Positions 52,269-62,773 of a stretch of DNA of 64,000 nucleotides are shown here, piece after piece. The notes beneath the pieces are model-generated. The model was not told the origin of the DNA. It worked only from the letters and a program-made list of their open reading frames with translations, and ran no database searches. Each line of letters opens with the position of its first letter. Within the stretch, counting starts at the first letter, position 1. The position numbers and the translations under genes are program-made. This DNA is from JABDEZ01 sp965276955 (GTDB lineage: Bacteria > Bacteroidota > Bacteroidia > Chitinophagales > Chitinophagaceae): assembly GCA_965276955.1 (NCBI GenBank), contig CBDIBP010000043.1, forward strand, positions 86,838 to 150,837, given 5' to 3'.

Positions 52269-55200
52269 ATGAGTCAAAAACAATATTGGAAGGGACTTGA
52301 AGAGCTAAATAACAGTGCGGCTCATCAGCAGGTGGTTGAAAATGAATTCAAAGAAGATCTCCCATTTGGGTTGAGTGGCAACCTGATGGATGCGACCACA
52401 CCACGCCGTGACTTTTTGAAGTTTTTGGGTTACAGCACATTGGCTGCTACATTGGTAGCCAGCTGCGAGATGCCTGTACGCAAAGCCATACCTTACGCTA
52501 TTAAGCCAGAAGATATAACACCGGGTGTACCTAACTATTACGCATCTACCTTTGTGGATGGTGGCGATTATTGCGCCATTGTAATAAAGACCAGGGACGG
52601 CCGCCCAATAAAATTAGAAGGTAATGAATTGTCGTCTATCACCAAGGGCGGTACATCGGCCAGGGTACAGGCATCAGTACTGAACCTATATGATAAAACA
52701 CGACTGCGCGCCCCTATGGTGGGTGGCCAGGAAGCTACCTTCGATGCTGTGGACCGCGGCATTAAGGACAGTTTTACAAAAAATACACAAACATCATATT
52801 TGCTCACTGGGAGCATATTAAGCCCTACCACCAAGGACATTATTACCCAGTTTACCACTAAGTACCCGAATGTGAAACATGTGGTCTACGACCCAATTTC
52901 ATATTCTGGTATGATAATGGCCAACCAGGCCAGCTACGGTAAAGCTACCCTGCCTACTTACCATTTTGAAAAAGCACAAACCATTGTGAGCCTTGGAGCC
53001 GATTTCCTGGGTACATGGTTGTCGCCGATCGAATTTGCTAAGGGATATTCTAAAGGCAGGAAAGTAAGCGCCAAGAACCTGAAACTGTCTAAGCACTACC
53101 AGTTCGAAGCTAACCACAGCATCACTGGCGCTAACGCAGACCAAAGGGCTACCTGCAAACCATCTGAAATGGGGGCAGTAGCAACAGCGCTGTACAATGC
53201 AGTAACTACAGGTGCAAAACCAGCATTGAAAAGCGAAAAGCTGAACGAGCTGGTAACTAACGCAGCCAACGACCTGAAAAAAGGTAATGGCCTGGTAGTA
53301 AGCGGCAGCAACGACGTGAACGTACAAATTATAGTTAATGCTATAAATGATAAAGTAGGCGCTAACGGAAATACTGTGAACTGGACAACTACCAGTAACT
53401 ACAGACAAGGTAGCGATGCCGATCTGATGGCCCTGATGACCGCTGTGAAAGGTGGACAAGTAGGCGCTTTGTTCATACACGGTGTGAACCCGGTATATGA
53501 ACTTGCCGATGGTAAAGCATTTGGCGATGCACTGGCCAAAGTACCTATGACCGTATCTTTTGCGGACCGCATGGACGAAACAGCACAGAAATGCAAATAT
53601 GTAGTTCCTGATCATCACTTCCTGGAAAGCTGGGGTGATGCAGAACCTAAGCCAGGCTACTACAGCCTGATGCAGCCAGGTATAGCGCCGTTGTTTAAAA
53701 CACGTGCTATGCAGGACAGCCTTATGGTATGGGCAGGCGCTACACAAACGTATGGCGACTACTGGAAAGCCTTCTGGACCAACAAACTGGGAAGCGCTGC
53801 AGCATTTGATAAAGCACTGCAAGATGGTGTAGTAGAGCCAGCTGGCGATATGCCTAACGGTGGTGCCGCATTTGCTGGTAATGTTGCTGATGCAATAGCA
53901 AAAGTAGCAGCAAAGAAAGCTGGTGGCGAACTGGAACTGGTAGTGTACCAAACAGTAGCGATAGGGCACGGTGGCGCATGGACCAACAACCCATGGCTGC
54001 AGGAAATGCCAGATCCTATTACTAAGGCTACCTGGGACAACTACGCTTGTGTATCCCCATCAAGGGCTAAGCAACTGGATGCCGAGCTGACCGGACAAAA
54101 TGAAGTAGATGCTAAGAAGCATGTAATAAAGATAAAAACGAATGGTGCCGAACTTACATTGCCGATAGTGGTAGTGCCAGGTATGCACAATGATGTGATA
54201 GCAGTAGCTACCGGTTATGGCCGCGATGCTAAGGTGGGTAAGGCAGCAGAAGGTTCTGGTAAGAACATCTATCCGTTCCTAACCTACAACGGGCAGACAT
54301 TTGATAACTACAACCCTAACATCACTGTAGAAAAAACAGGCGAACTGTATGAAATAGCTATAACGCAAACGCACCATAGCTATGAAGGCCGCCCAGTGCT
54401 GCACGAACTGACGCTTGAAGAATTTAGCAAGGATACTAATATAATACTCAAGGAGCGTTTTGAAGAGATCGGTAAGTTTACCGTCCTCCCATCCGAGCCT
54501 GAAACTGCAGAAGAAAAGAAAGAGAACAACAAGGGAGAAGCGCACCACGAGCCTACTGAAAAGGAACTCGCTGACATGGATGAGAATTTCCGTGCGAATG
54601 GTACGCTGTATCCTAACTACGAATACCCTGGTATCAAGTGGGGTATGTCAATAGACCTGAACAGTTGTATAGGTTGCGGCGCCTGCGTAATGGGTTGCCA
54701 GGCTGAGAACAACATATCAGTAGTAGGTAAAACACACGTGATACTGGCACATGAGATGCACTGGTTGCGTATAGACCGCTACTTCAGCGGTAAGCCGGAG
54801 AATCCGGATAGCATCCAGACCGTGTTCCAGCCTATGCTGTGCCAGCATTGCGATAACGCTCCTTGTGAGAACGTTTGTCCGGTATCTGCTACCAACCACA
54901 GCAGCGAAGGCCTGAACCAAATGGCTTACAACCGTTGCATTGGTACTAAATATTGCGCGAACAACTGTCCTTATAAAGTACGTCACTTCAACTGGATGGA
55001 CTGGAATGGTGCAGATTGCTTTGACGATAACTTATATGAAGATGGACACCGTGATGACCTGAACGATGACCTGACACGTATGGTGCTGAACCCTGACGTA
55101 ACAGTGCGCAGCCGTGGTGTGATGGAAAAATGCAGCTTCTGTGTGCAGCGCCTGCAGGATGCCAAACTCACAGCTAAGAAACTGGGACGCCCTATGAAGG

Positions 55201-55445
55201 ATGGCGAAGCACGCACAGCCTGCCAGCAAGCATGCCCTACCGATGCAATAGTATTTGGTAATGTGCATGATACTGAAAGCGCTATACACAAATTGCGTAA
55301 AGAGCAGCAAAGGGAGCGTACATTCTATGTACTGGAGCAGATACATACATTGCCAAGTGTGAACTACCTTGCCAAGGTGCGTAACACTGCCGAAATAATG
55401 GGCGGTAACCCTGCACTGGATGAAATGATGAACCAGCACATATAG
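52269..55445 (+). CDS. actB: ACIII subunit ActB, molybdopterin-oxidoreductase-like iron-sulfur protein
   Basis: A 1058-residue protein started at ATG 52269 (MSQKQYWKGLEEL). An early twin-arginine segment, TTPRRDFLKFLGYST, marks the variant Tat signal of this family. The N-terminal two thirds are a molybdopterin-oxidoreductase fold that carries no cofactor in known ACIII. The C-terminal third holds a ferredoxin-like domain with four cysteine clusters: CIGCGACVMGCQ, CQHCDNAPCENVCP, CIGTKYCANNCP, and CSFC with ACQQACP. It relays electrons from quinol towards ActA. Followed by actC after 125 bases. Confidence 0.95.
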   Translation: MSQKQYWKGLEELNNSAAHQQVVENEFKEDLPFGLSGNLMDATTPRRDFLKFLGYSTLAATLVASCEMPVRKAIPYAIKPEDITPGVPNYYASTFVDGGDYCAIVIKTRDGRPIKLEGNELSSITKGGTSARVQASVLNLYDKTRLRAPMVGGQEATFDAVDRGIKDSFTKNTQTSYLLTGSILSPTTKDIITQFTTKYPNVKHVVYDPISYSGMIMANQASYGKATLPTYHFEKAQTIVSLGADFLGTWLSPIEFAKGYSKGRKVSAKNLKLSKHYQFEANHSITGANADQRATCKPSEMGAVATALYNAVTTGAKPALKSEKLNELVTNAANDLKKGNGLVVSGSNDVNVQIIVNAINDKVGANGNTVNWTTTSNYRQGSDADLMALMTAVKGGQVGALFIHGVNPVYELADGKAFGDALAKVPMTVSFADRMDETAQKCKYVVPDHHFLESWGDAEPKPGYYSLMQPGIAPLFKTRAMQDSLMVWAGATQTYGDYWKAFWTNKLGSAAAFDKALQDGVVEPAGDMPNGGAAFAGNVADAIAKVAAKKAGGELELVVYQTVAIGHGGAWTNNPWLQEMPDPITKATWDNYACVSPSRAKQLDAELTGQNEVDAKKHVIKIKTNGAELTLPIVVVPGMHNDVIAVATGYGRDAKVGKAAEGSGKNIYPFLTYNGQTFDNYNPNITVEKTGELYEIAITQTHHSYEGRPVLHELTLEEFSKDTNIILKERFEEIGKFTVLPSEPETAEEKKENNKGEAHHEPTEKELADMDENFRANGTLYPNYEYPGIKWGMSIDLNSCIGCGACVMGCQAENNISVVGKTHVILAHEMHWLRIDRYFSGKPENPDSIQTVFQPMLCQHCDNAPCENVCPVSATNHSSEGLNQMAYNRCIGTKYCANNCPYKVRHFNWMDWNGADCFDDNLYEDGHRDDLNDDLTRMVLNPDVTVRSRGVMEKCSFCVQRLQDAKLTAKKLGRPMKDGEARTACQQACPTDAIVFGNVHDTESAIHKLRKEQQRERTFYVLEQIHTLPSVNYLAKVRNTAEIMGGNPALDEMMNQHI

Positions 55446-55570
55446 TGCCTGACAGAAGAAAATAATAGTGTTGTTCGTAAAGCACAGCATTAAAAGATAA
55501 AAGACAGAGCCTGCACGGTGCAGGTGAAGACAGAAAATAAATTAATAACAGAATTCACTAATTAGGTGCT

Positions 55571-57031
55571 ATGCATTTAAAGTACGAATCGATCGTAAGG
55601 GAGCCGCTGGTAGATGGTGAGAAGGATTATCACCAAGTGACGGAAGATATTATTGGTCCTATTGAGCAGAAGCCGGGCCGCATGTGGTATGTGGGTTTCT
55701 TCTTTTCAATAGCATTGCTTTTGTTCGGGGTGTTCTCCGTATCATGGGCTGTGTATTGGGGGCTGGGTACCTGGGGTGTGAACAAGACCATAGGATGGGG
55801 TTGGGATATTACCAACTTCGTATGGTGGGTAGGTATTGGTCACGCGGGTACGCTGATCTCGGCCATCCTCCTGCTGTTCCGCCAGGGCTGGCGTACCGGT
55901 GTGAACCGTGCTGCGGAAGCGATGACGATATTTGCGGTAATGTGCGCAGGTCAGTTCCCTATCTTCCACATGGGTCGCGTATGGGATGGCTTCTTCGTAC
56001 TGCCTTACCCTAACAGCCGTGGTCCACTATGGCCTAACTTTAACTCTCCGCTTCTTTGGGACGTGTTCGCGATCTCTACTTACTTCACCGTTTCTTTATT
56101 GTTCTGGTATTCTGGTCTTATCCCCGATTTTGCAACGGTTCGTGACCGTGCTAAAACAAAATTCAGGAAGATGACCTATGGTATAGCGTCATTTGGCTGG
56201 ACGGGTACTGCAAAGAACTGGCAGCGCCAGGAGGCATTGGCCCTTGTACTTGCAGGTCTTTCTACACCACTTGTACTTTCTGTACACACCATAGTATCTA
56301 TGGACTTTGCTACCTCGGTGATACCGGGTTGGCACACTACCATCTTCCCTCCATACTTCGTTGCCGGTGCCATCTTCTCTGGTTTCGCGATGGTGAACAC
56401 GCTGTTGGTGATCACACGTAAGATATTGCACCTTGAAGAATACATTACCGTCGGTCACCTCGATGCGATGAACAAAGTAATTGTGCTTACCGGCTCTATA
56501 GTGGGTGTAGCTTATCTTACAGAGTTGTTCATGGCATGGTACAGCGGTGTACTTTATGAGCAGGCAGCATTCCAATGGCGTATATTAGGCCCTTACTGGT
56601 GGAGCTACTGGGCGATGATGACCTGTAACGTGGTGTCGCCACAGCTGTTCTGGGTAAAGAAATTGCGCCGTAATATACCGTTCACTTTCGTAATGTCCAT
56701 AATAGTGAACATAGGTATGTGGTTCGAGCGTTTTGTGATCATCGTTACCTCGCTGTATCGCGATTACCTGCCAAGTAGCTGGGCATATTATAGCCCGCAA
56801 TGGCCTGAGGTTGGTTTCTACCTGGGTACATTTGGTTTGTTCTTCACTTGCTACTTCCTGTTCGCTAAATACTTCCCTGTAATTGCTGTTGCTGAGATCA
56901 AGTTCATACTGAAAACATCTGGCGGTAACTACAAGAAGAAAATGGCGCACATAGAGAACATGAGTGAAGAGGAATTCGTGCACGTGATAGAAACACATCA
57001 TGAAGAGGAAGAAGTGCCACACCACGCATAG
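55571..57031 (+). CDS. actC: ACIII subunit ActC, NrfD-like quinol-interacting membrane protein
   Basis: A 486-residue integral membrane protein of the NrfD/PsrC type, with about ten helices. Visible helical segments include VGFFFSIALLLFGVFSVSW, AGTLISAILLLFRQ and VIVLTGSIVGVAYLTELF. It forms the quinol-binding and proton-translocation module together with ActF, its distant paralogue. The C-terminus is His/Glu-rich (HHEEEEVPHHA). Located between actB and actD in the canonical order. Confidence 0.95.
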   Translation: MHLKYESIVREPLVDGEKDYHQVTEDIIGPIEQKPGRMWYVGFFFSIALLLFGVFSVSWAVYWGLGTWGVNKTIGWGWDITNFVWWVGIGHAGTLISAILLLFRQGWRTGVNRAAEAMTIFAVMCAGQFPIFHMGRVWDGFFVLPYPNSRGPLWPNFNSPLLWDVFAISTYFTVSLLFWYSGLIPDFATVRDRAKTKFRKMTYGIASFGWTGTAKNWQRQEALALVLAGLSTPLVLSVHTIVSMDFATSVIPGWHTTIFPPYFVAGAIFSGFAMVNTLLVITRKILHLEEYITVGHLDAMNKVIVLTGSIVGVAYLTELFMAWYSGVLYEQAAFQWRILGPYWWSYWAMMTCNVVSPQLFWVKKLRRNIPFTFVMSIIVNIGMWFERFVIIVTSLYRDYLPSSWAYYSPQWPEVGFYLGTFGLFFTCYFLFAKYFPVIAVAEIKFILKTSGGNYKKKMAHIENMSEEEFVHVIETHHEEEEVPHHA

Positions 57032-57142
57032 TTTGCATGTGGTAGGCATGTGATAGATGGAAGAGTGAAATGACCTTGAATTAAAAGAATAATAAAGGAA
57101 GCGGTCAGTTGGCTAGCGGACCACTACAAAATATATATTAAT

Positions 57143-57721
57143 ATGGCTATTAAGAAATTTGCGGTAGCGTGTTACGATGATGAAGATGTGCTGTTCCCGG
57201 CAATAAAAAAGGTGCGTCGCAGTGGTCACAAGATACACGATGTGAATACGCCTTTCCCTGTACACGGTCTTGACCATGCATTGGGCCTTAAGGATACCGA
57301 CCTCCACACGGCTGGTTTTATATTTGCACTTTGTGGTACCAGCACAGCTGTTGGCTTTATCTCCTGGATATTCACATCTGACTGGCCCATCAACTTTGGT
57401 GGTAAACCACACTTTTCATTGCCGGCCTGGATACCTATTACCTTCGAACTTACAGTATTGTTCGCAGCCGTAGGCATGGTGCTTACTTTTTGCTACCTGA
57501 ACCAAATAATGCCAGGTGTGAAGAAACACGTTTTCCATCCACGCCAGTCTGACGATTATTTTGTTATGACCGTAGAAATCACGCAGCATGTGCATGAGCT
57601 GGAGATCATAGAGTTCCTGAAAAGTACAGGTGCTAAAGAAACATCGGTACAAGTAGCGGAAGACGGATGGTGGTATGGCAGATTTGACAAACAAGAACCA
57701 TACGAACTACTGAACGCATAG
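57143..57721 (+). CDS. actD: ACIII subunit ActD (DUF3341)
   Basis: A 192-residue membrane protein with a cytoplasmic N-terminal domain containing the DUF3341 start (YDDEDVLFPAIKKVR, VNTPFPVHGLD) and two membrane helices (about 52-72 and 90-115). The soluble end has an EITQHVHELEIIEFL helix. It is a structural subunit of ACIII with no cofactor. Spacing to actC is 111 bases; to actE, 60 bases. Confidence 0.93.
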   Translation: MAIKKFAVACYDDEDVLFPAIKKVRRSGHKIHDVNTPFPVHGLDHALGLKDTDLHTAGFIFALCGTSTAVGFISWIFTSDWPINFGGKPHFSLPAWIPITFELTVLFAAVGMVLTFCYLNQIMPGVKKHVFHPRQSDDYFVMTVEITQHVHELEIIEFLKSTGAKETSVQVAEDGWWYGRFDKQEPYELLNA

Positions 57722-57781
57722 TTTGCGGACAGACAAAGTGAACAATTAGCATTTAGACCAGAATTTTTTGACTTTATTTAT

Positions 57782-58474
57782 ATGAATAAGACCAAAAGCA
57801 TAGTAGCAGCAAGCCTGATGTTAGGATCAGTCTTGGCAGCGTGCAACAGTGGAGATATCCGCCGGAACCCCGGTAAGATATATGCACCGGACATGACCTA
57901 CTCCCGCGCTTACGATGCTTATACATCAAATCCGAATTTTGCGGACAGCCAGACAAGCCGTCAGCCGGTAATGGGTACAGTAGCCCGCGGCCACCAGCTT
58001 CCTGACCACCTGACAGAAGGGGATACTGTAGGGTATAAGAGCTTCACTACAGACATACGCTTTAATGCTGACGAGCTGAAAGAAGGCAACAGGCTGTTCA
58101 ACATATACTGCGCCATATGCCACGGTACGAACCTGGATGGGCAAGGGCCGCTGTATACTACAGGTAAGTTCGCTGCAATGCCTGCCAACTTTAAAGATGG
58201 CAAATACCTGCACATGCCTGTAGGGCAGATGTATGCTGCGGTAAAATATGGTAAGAACATGATGGGCTCTTACGCCAGCCAGGTAGATGTGAAACAAAGA
58301 TGGCAGATCATCTCTTACATAAAGAAAGTACAGTCTGAGAATGGTGGCGATGCGTTCACTTTCGGTACAGCGGCTACAGCAGCAACAAAGGCTACAGACA
58401 GCACTGGTACCAAACCACAGGCTAACGCAGCAACTGCAAAACCAATGGCAGAAGCAACAAGTAAAAAAGGATAA
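57782..58474 (+). CDS. actE: ACIII subunit ActE, monoheme cytochrome c lipoprotein
   Basis: A 230-residue lipoprotein: signal peptide ending VLAAC with the lipidated Cys21. One heme site, CAICH at 110-114, is followed by GTNLDGQGP and by a Met-rich axial-ligand region (HMPVGQMYAAVKYGKNMMG). The C-terminus is Ala/Thr-rich and low complexity. It is the usual electron exit heme of ACIII on the periplasmic side. Same strand and order as in known ACIII operons. Confidence 0.94.
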   Translation: MNKTKSIVAASLMLGSVLAACNSGDIRRNPGKIYAPDMTYSRAYDAYTSNPNFADSQTSRQPVMGTVARGHQLPDHLTEGDTVGYKSFTTDIRFNADELKEGNRLFNIYCAICHGTNLDGQGPLYTTGKFAAMPANFKDGKYLHMPVGQMYAAVKYGKNMMGSYASQVDVKQRWQIISYIKKVQSENGGDAFTFGTAATAATKATDSTGTKPQANAATAKPMAEATSKKG

Positions 58475-58521
58475 CAGTTTAGAAAAAATAAAGAAACTTC
58501 TATCTATATAAAAGATTTAAG

Positions 58522-59739
58522 ATGACAGAACGTTTTGAGGTACCAGCAAGGTTAAAAAGAACTAGTATAGCTTTGATAGCTATAGGGCTGATAACCCTGA
58601 TATTGGGTGGTGTAATGCTTTTGGGTCCAAAAGCAGATGAATTTGACAAGACCCGTTTCTGGTTAGTGTTGCTGCAGGATGCAGTATTCTTTACACTGAT
58701 CACCACGGTAAGTGTATTTGTACAAGCGGCCTCGTCGCTGGCACAAGGTGCATGGATAGTGGCTTACCGCCGCGTACCTGAAGCTATTGGCGCTAATGTG
58801 TGGATATTTGGCCTGATACTGCTTGTAATAGCATCCTTCGTCATCTTCGGTTTTAATATTGGCGGACACAACCCCATATATGAGTGGGTGTACCCTAAGG
58901 GCGATAAGATATTGGAAGGCAAATCTGCATTCCTGAATCCTGGTATGTTCATAGGTTTCTCTATTGTAACAATAGGATTGTGGTCATTCTTCGGTTATAA
59001 ATTCCGCGCAATGTCCCTTGCACAGGAAAAAGCGCCTAAGAACAGCACTAAGATATACTGGAACATGGTACGCCTGGGTGGTGGTTTCCTTTTGGTATAT
59101 GGCCTTACACAAATGAGTACTACACCATGGTATTGGGTAATGAGTACACAACCGCATTGGTATTCTACGTTGTTCAGCTGGTATACATTTGCCAGTGCTT
59201 TTGTGAGTGGTATGTCTATCATATTACTATGGGTGGTTTACCTGAAGAACCAGGGCAACCTGCAATTGGTAACTAAGGAGCACATGCATGACCTGGGTAA
59301 ATTCATGTTTGCCTTCAGTATTTTCTGGACCTACTTATGGTTCGCACAGTATATGCTGATCTGGTACAGTAACCAACCTGAAGAAACAACTTACTTTAAG
59401 TTGCGCCAGCAAGGCCCTTACAGTATTATGTTCTATGCTTCATTTATCATCAACTTCATTATGCCTATACTGATATTGATGATGCGCTCGTCAAAACGTA
59501 ACTACTTTACTGTTACCTTCATGGCAATGGTCATCATCTTCGGTCACTGGCTGGATTTTTACCTGATGATGGCACCTGGTCCGCTGGGCGCTCATTGGCA
59601 CATCAACTTTTACGAGATAGGTATATTCATGGGTTTTGTAGGTATCCTTATCTTCGCAGTGTCGAGGACGCTGGCTAAAGAGTCACTGATACCGCACAAC
59701 AACGTATTGCTGAAAGAGACCATAATACACCTGAGCTAA
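58522..59739 (+). CDS. actF: ACIII subunit ActF, quinol-binding membrane protein
   Basis: A 405-residue integral membrane protein with about ten helices, a distant NrfD-type paralogue of ActC. Segments visible include TSIALIAIGLITLILGGVML, VIASFVIFGFNIGG and a terminal helix followed by SRTLAKESLIPHNN. It stabilises the quinone site and the proton path of the complex. It precedes coxB by 74 bases, ending the act set. Confidence 0.94.
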   Translation: MTERFEVPARLKRTSIALIAIGLITLILGGVMLLGPKADEFDKTRFWLVLLQDAVFFTLITTVSVFVQAASSLAQGAWIVAYRRVPEAIGANVWIFGLILLVIASFVIFGFNIGGHNPIYEWVYPKGDKILEGKSAFLNPGMFIGFSIVTIGLWSFFGYKFRAMSLAQEKAPKNSTKIYWNMVRLGGGFLLVYGLTQMSTTPWYWVMSTQPHWYSTLFSWYTFASAFVSGMSIILLWVVYLKNQGNLQLVTKEHMHDLGKFMFAFSIFWTYLWFAQYMLIWYSNQPEETTYFKLRQQGPYSIMFYASFIINFIMPILILMMRSSKRNYFTVTFMAMVIIFGHWLDFYLMMAPGPLGAHWHINFYEIGIFMGFVGILIFAVSRTLAKESLIPHNNVLLKETIIHLS

Positions 59740-59813
59740 GGCACCGGTTTGAAGAATAGAATTGATAAGTTCGTTAGAAATAACTTTTGTTAAGTAAATA
59801 AGAATAACTGACC

Positions 59814-60863
59814 ATGTCGGCATTTATAACAGTAGCATTAATAGTCCTGGTATTCATTATTATATACCAGATAGCGCGCGCAAGCGAATACGCAACTATA
59901 ATACGTGGAGAAGAAAAGGTAAAGGCGAGCACCAACCGCACTATAGCAATATTGCTGGTGATATCATTCATACTGGGCCTATATGGTATATGGGAATGCC
60001 ACAAATACCTTATCGGTAAAATGCTCCCGGTATCGGCTTCGCTGCAGGGTGATAATTATGATTTCATGTTCAATGCCACATTAGTGGTTACAGGTATCGT
60101 ATTCTTTGCTACACAGTTCGTATTGTTCTACTTCGCATTTCGCTACCAGAGCACTGAGAAACGCACCGCATTCTTTTTTGCACACAGTAATAAACTGGAG
60201 ATCCTTTGGACAACAGTACCTGCAATTGCAATGGCATCGCTGGTAGCTATAGGTTTGCGTAACTGGATGGCTGTAACATCTGAGCCACCTGCTAACACAC
60301 CGAAGATCGAGATAGTAGGTAAACAATTTAACTGGATCATTCGTTACCCCGGCAAGGATGGTGAGTTAGGCAAAAGGGATTTCAGGAAGATAGATGACGC
60401 CAATAACATACTGGGTCTTGACTGGACAGATAAACACAATACGGATGATGTGATCATGTCGAATGGTGAACTTCACCTTGTAGTGAACAAACCAGTGCAA
60501 CTACTTATAGGATCGCGCGATGTGATACATGATGTTGGGTTGGCGCACTTCCGTATGAAGATGGATGCTGTGCCGGGTATCGTGACCACTATGTGGTTCA
60601 CACCTAAGTTCACTACCACTGAAATGAAGAAAATAACAGGGAACGACAATTTCGTCTATGAAATTTCCTGCGATCAGATGTGTGGTAAAGGTCACTACTC
60701 TATGCGTGGTACTATAATTGTGCAAACGCAAGAGGACTATGACAAGTGGATGGCTTCTCAACAGCCTTACTACGCACAGGTGAATGCTGCGCCTGCTGCG
60801 AGTACCGATAGTACAAATGCACCAAAAGCAGACAGCACAAAAGCAACCGTAACGATGAGATAA
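59814..60863 (+). CDS. coxB: cytochrome c oxidase subunit II
   Basis: A 349-residue protein with three hydrophobic segments: an extra N-terminal helix (FITVALIVLVFIIIYQI), another at about 41-60, and the usual pair. The Cu-A site is present as AHFRMKMDAVPG for the first histidine and CDQMCGKGHYSM for the two cysteines, histidine and methionine. The C-terminus is Ala/Thr-rich low complexity. It receives electrons from ACIII or cytochrome c and passes them to subunit I. Confidence 0.95.
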   Translation: MSAFITVALIVLVFIIIYQIARASEYATIIRGEEKVKASTNRTIAILLVISFILGLYGIWECHKYLIGKMLPVSASLQGDNYDFMFNATLVVTGIVFFATQFVLFYFAFRYQSTEKRTAFFFAHSNKLEILWTTVPAIAMASLVAIGLRNWMAVTSEPPANTPKIEIVGKQFNWIIRYPGKDGELGKRDFRKIDDANNILGLDWTDKHNTDDVIMSNGELHLVVNKPVQLLIGSRDVIHDVGLAHFRMKMDAVPGIVTTMWFTPKFTTTEMKKITGNDNFVYEISCDQMCGKGHYSMRGTIIVQTQEDYDKWMASQQPYYAQVNAAPAASTDSTNAPKADSTKATVTMR

Positions 60864-60898
60864 TCGGCCATTACCCAAATGGTCATAAATGAGAAAAA

Positions 60899-62719
60899 AT
60901 GAGTCAAGAAATTATTATCGAGGGGCCTAACGTAGAATTTTCACAAGGAGCTGAAGCGGCCCACCACGATCATGAGCACCATGAGCAGCATTTTATCTGG
61001 AAGTATATATTCAGCCAGGATCATAAAATAATCTCAAAACAATTCCTGATCACTGGGATGATATGGGCCATCATCGGCGCATTGTTCTCCGTTTTCTTCC
61101 GCCTGCAATTAGGTTTCCCTGATAGCACATTCCCTATCATGGAGAAATTCCTGGGTGAATGGGCTAAAGGTGGCAAACTGTCCCCAGAGTTTTATTATGC
61201 CCTGGTGACCATGCACGGTACCATACTGGTATTCTTTGTATTGACCGCCGGCCTGAGTGGTACCTTCAGCAACCTGCTGATACCTCTGCAGGTAGGTGCG
61301 CGCGATATGGCATCACCTTTCATGAATATGTTGTCTTACTGGTTCTTCTTCGCTGCCAGTATATTTATGTTCGTTTCCCTGTTCGTACAAACTGGTCCTG
61401 CATCGGGTGGATGGACAACTTACCCTCCGCTGAGTGCATTGAAAGAAGCCTCTTTGGGTTCTGGTGTGGGTATGGACCTGTGGCTGGTATCTATGTCACT
61501 GTTCGTTGTATCTTCTTTACTGGGTGGCCTTAACTACATAAGCACTGTACTGAACATGCGTACCAAGGGTATGACGATGACACGTATGCCGCTTACTATA
61601 TGGGCATTCTTCTTCACTGCTGTACTTGGTGTACTTTCTTTCCCTGTATTGTTCTCTGGTCTGGTATTACTTATATTCGACCGTAACTTTGGTACCAGCT
61701 TCTACCTATCTGAGATATTCATTAATGGTAAGGCGTTGCCGCACATCGGTGGTTCTGCTATCCTTTATCAGCACTTGTTCTGGTTCCTGGGTCACCCTGA
61801 GGTGTACATCATCATGCTTCCGGGCATGGGTATGGCGTCAGAGGTGCTGGCTACCAACAGCCGCAAACCAATATTTGGTTACTTCGCCATGATCATATCA
61901 TTGGTGGGTATCACATTGCTGGCCTTCCTGGTATGGGCACACCACATGTTCGTGACCGGTATGAGTCCGTTCCTGGGTTCTATATTCGTATTGCTTACCC
62001 TGCTTATAGCTGTGCCATCAGCCGTTAAGGTGTTCAACTGGCTTACCACTATGTGGAAAGGTAACCTGAGGTTCACACCAGCTATGCTGTTCGCTATGGG
62101 TTTTGTGTCCATGTTCATATCAGGTGGTCTTACCGGTATCTTCCTGGGTAACTCTGCATTGGATATACACCTGCACGATACTTACTTCGTAATTGCCCAC
62201 TTCCATATAGTAATGGGTGTATCGGCCTTCTTCGGTATGTTTGCCGGTATCTACCATTGGTTCCCTAAGCTGTATGGCCGCTTTATGAACAACACACTGG
62301 GCTACATACACTTCTTCATCACTTTCGCAGGCGCTTATCTTATCTTCTGGCCTATGCACTACGAAGGTATAGCTGGTATGCCACGCCGTTATTATGATTA
62401 CAGCGCATGGGAATCGTTCAAACAATTCCAAAGCCTTAACGGTTTCATCAGCATTGTAGCTATCATTGTATTCTTTACACAGTTATTGTTCGTGTTCAAC
62501 TTCTTTGTAAGCATCTTCAAAGGACGTAAGATGACCAATAAGAATCCATGGGGTTCCACCACGCTGGAGTGGACCACACCAATTCATCCTGGTCATGGTA
62601 ACTGGCCTGGTGAGATACCAGAAGTGCACCGCTGGCCATATGACTTTAAAGATGATGGTCATGGTAACGATTTTATACCGCAGACCGTACCTTTAAGAGA
62701 AGGTGAAGAAGCACATTAG
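60899..62719 (+). CDS. coxA: cytochrome c oxidase subunit I
   Basis: A 606-residue heme-copper oxidase core of A-type, with about 12 helices. Ligand motifs are visible: VTMHGTILVFF for the low-spin heme histidine, WFLGHPEVYIIMLPG for the Cu-B/tyrosine element, VWAHHMFVTGM for the Cu-B histidine pair, and HDTYFVIAHFHIV for the heme histidines. The N-terminus is His-rich (AAHHDHEHHEQHF). It reduces oxygen to water and pumps protons. A terminator follows 18 bases downstream; no subunit III gene is present in this operon. Confidence 0.97.
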   Translation: MSQEIIIEGPNVEFSQGAEAAHHDHEHHEQHFIWKYIFSQDHKIISKQFLITGMIWAIIGALFSVFFRLQLGFPDSTFPIMEKFLGEWAKGGKLSPEFYYALVTMHGTILVFFVLTAGLSGTFSNLLIPLQVGARDMASPFMNMLSYWFFFAASIFMFVSLFVQTGPASGGWTTYPPLSALKEASLGSGVGMDLWLVSMSLFVVSSLLGGLNYISTVLNMRTKGMTMTRMPLTIWAFFFTAVLGVLSFPVLFSGLVLLIFDRNFGTSFYLSEIFINGKALPHIGGSAILYQHLFWFLGHPEVYIIMLPGMGMASEVLATNSRKPIFGYFAMIISLVGITLLAFLVWAHHMFVTGMSPFLGSIFVLLTLLIAVPSAVKVFNWLTTMWKGNLRFTPAMLFAMGFVSMFISGGLTGIFLGNSALDIHLHDTYFVIAHFHIVMGVSAFFGMFAGIYHWFPKLYGRFMNNTLGYIHFFITFAGAYLIFWPMHYEGIAGMPRRYYDYSAWESFKQFQSLNGFISIVAIIVFFTQLLFVFNFFVSIFKGRKMTNKNPWGSTTLEWTTPIHPGHGNWPGEIPEVHRWPYDFKDDGHGNDFIPQTVPLREGEEAH

Positions 62720-62736
62720 AATATTCTTTCAATAGG

Positions 62737-62773
62737 CAAGAGCCATCCTTTCACGGATGGCTCTTGTGTTTAT
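62737..62773 (+). terminator. rho-independent terminator of the ACIII-oxidase operon
   Basis: CAAGAGCCATCC pairs with GGATGGCTCTTG around a six-base loop, followed by TGTTTAT. It marks the end of the respiratory operon. Confidence 0.88.

Noticed and set aside
52899..53969. 356-codon minus-strand frame opposite actB
   Set aside because: Cys/Tyr/Arg-rich shadow of the ActB coding frame without recognisable domains.
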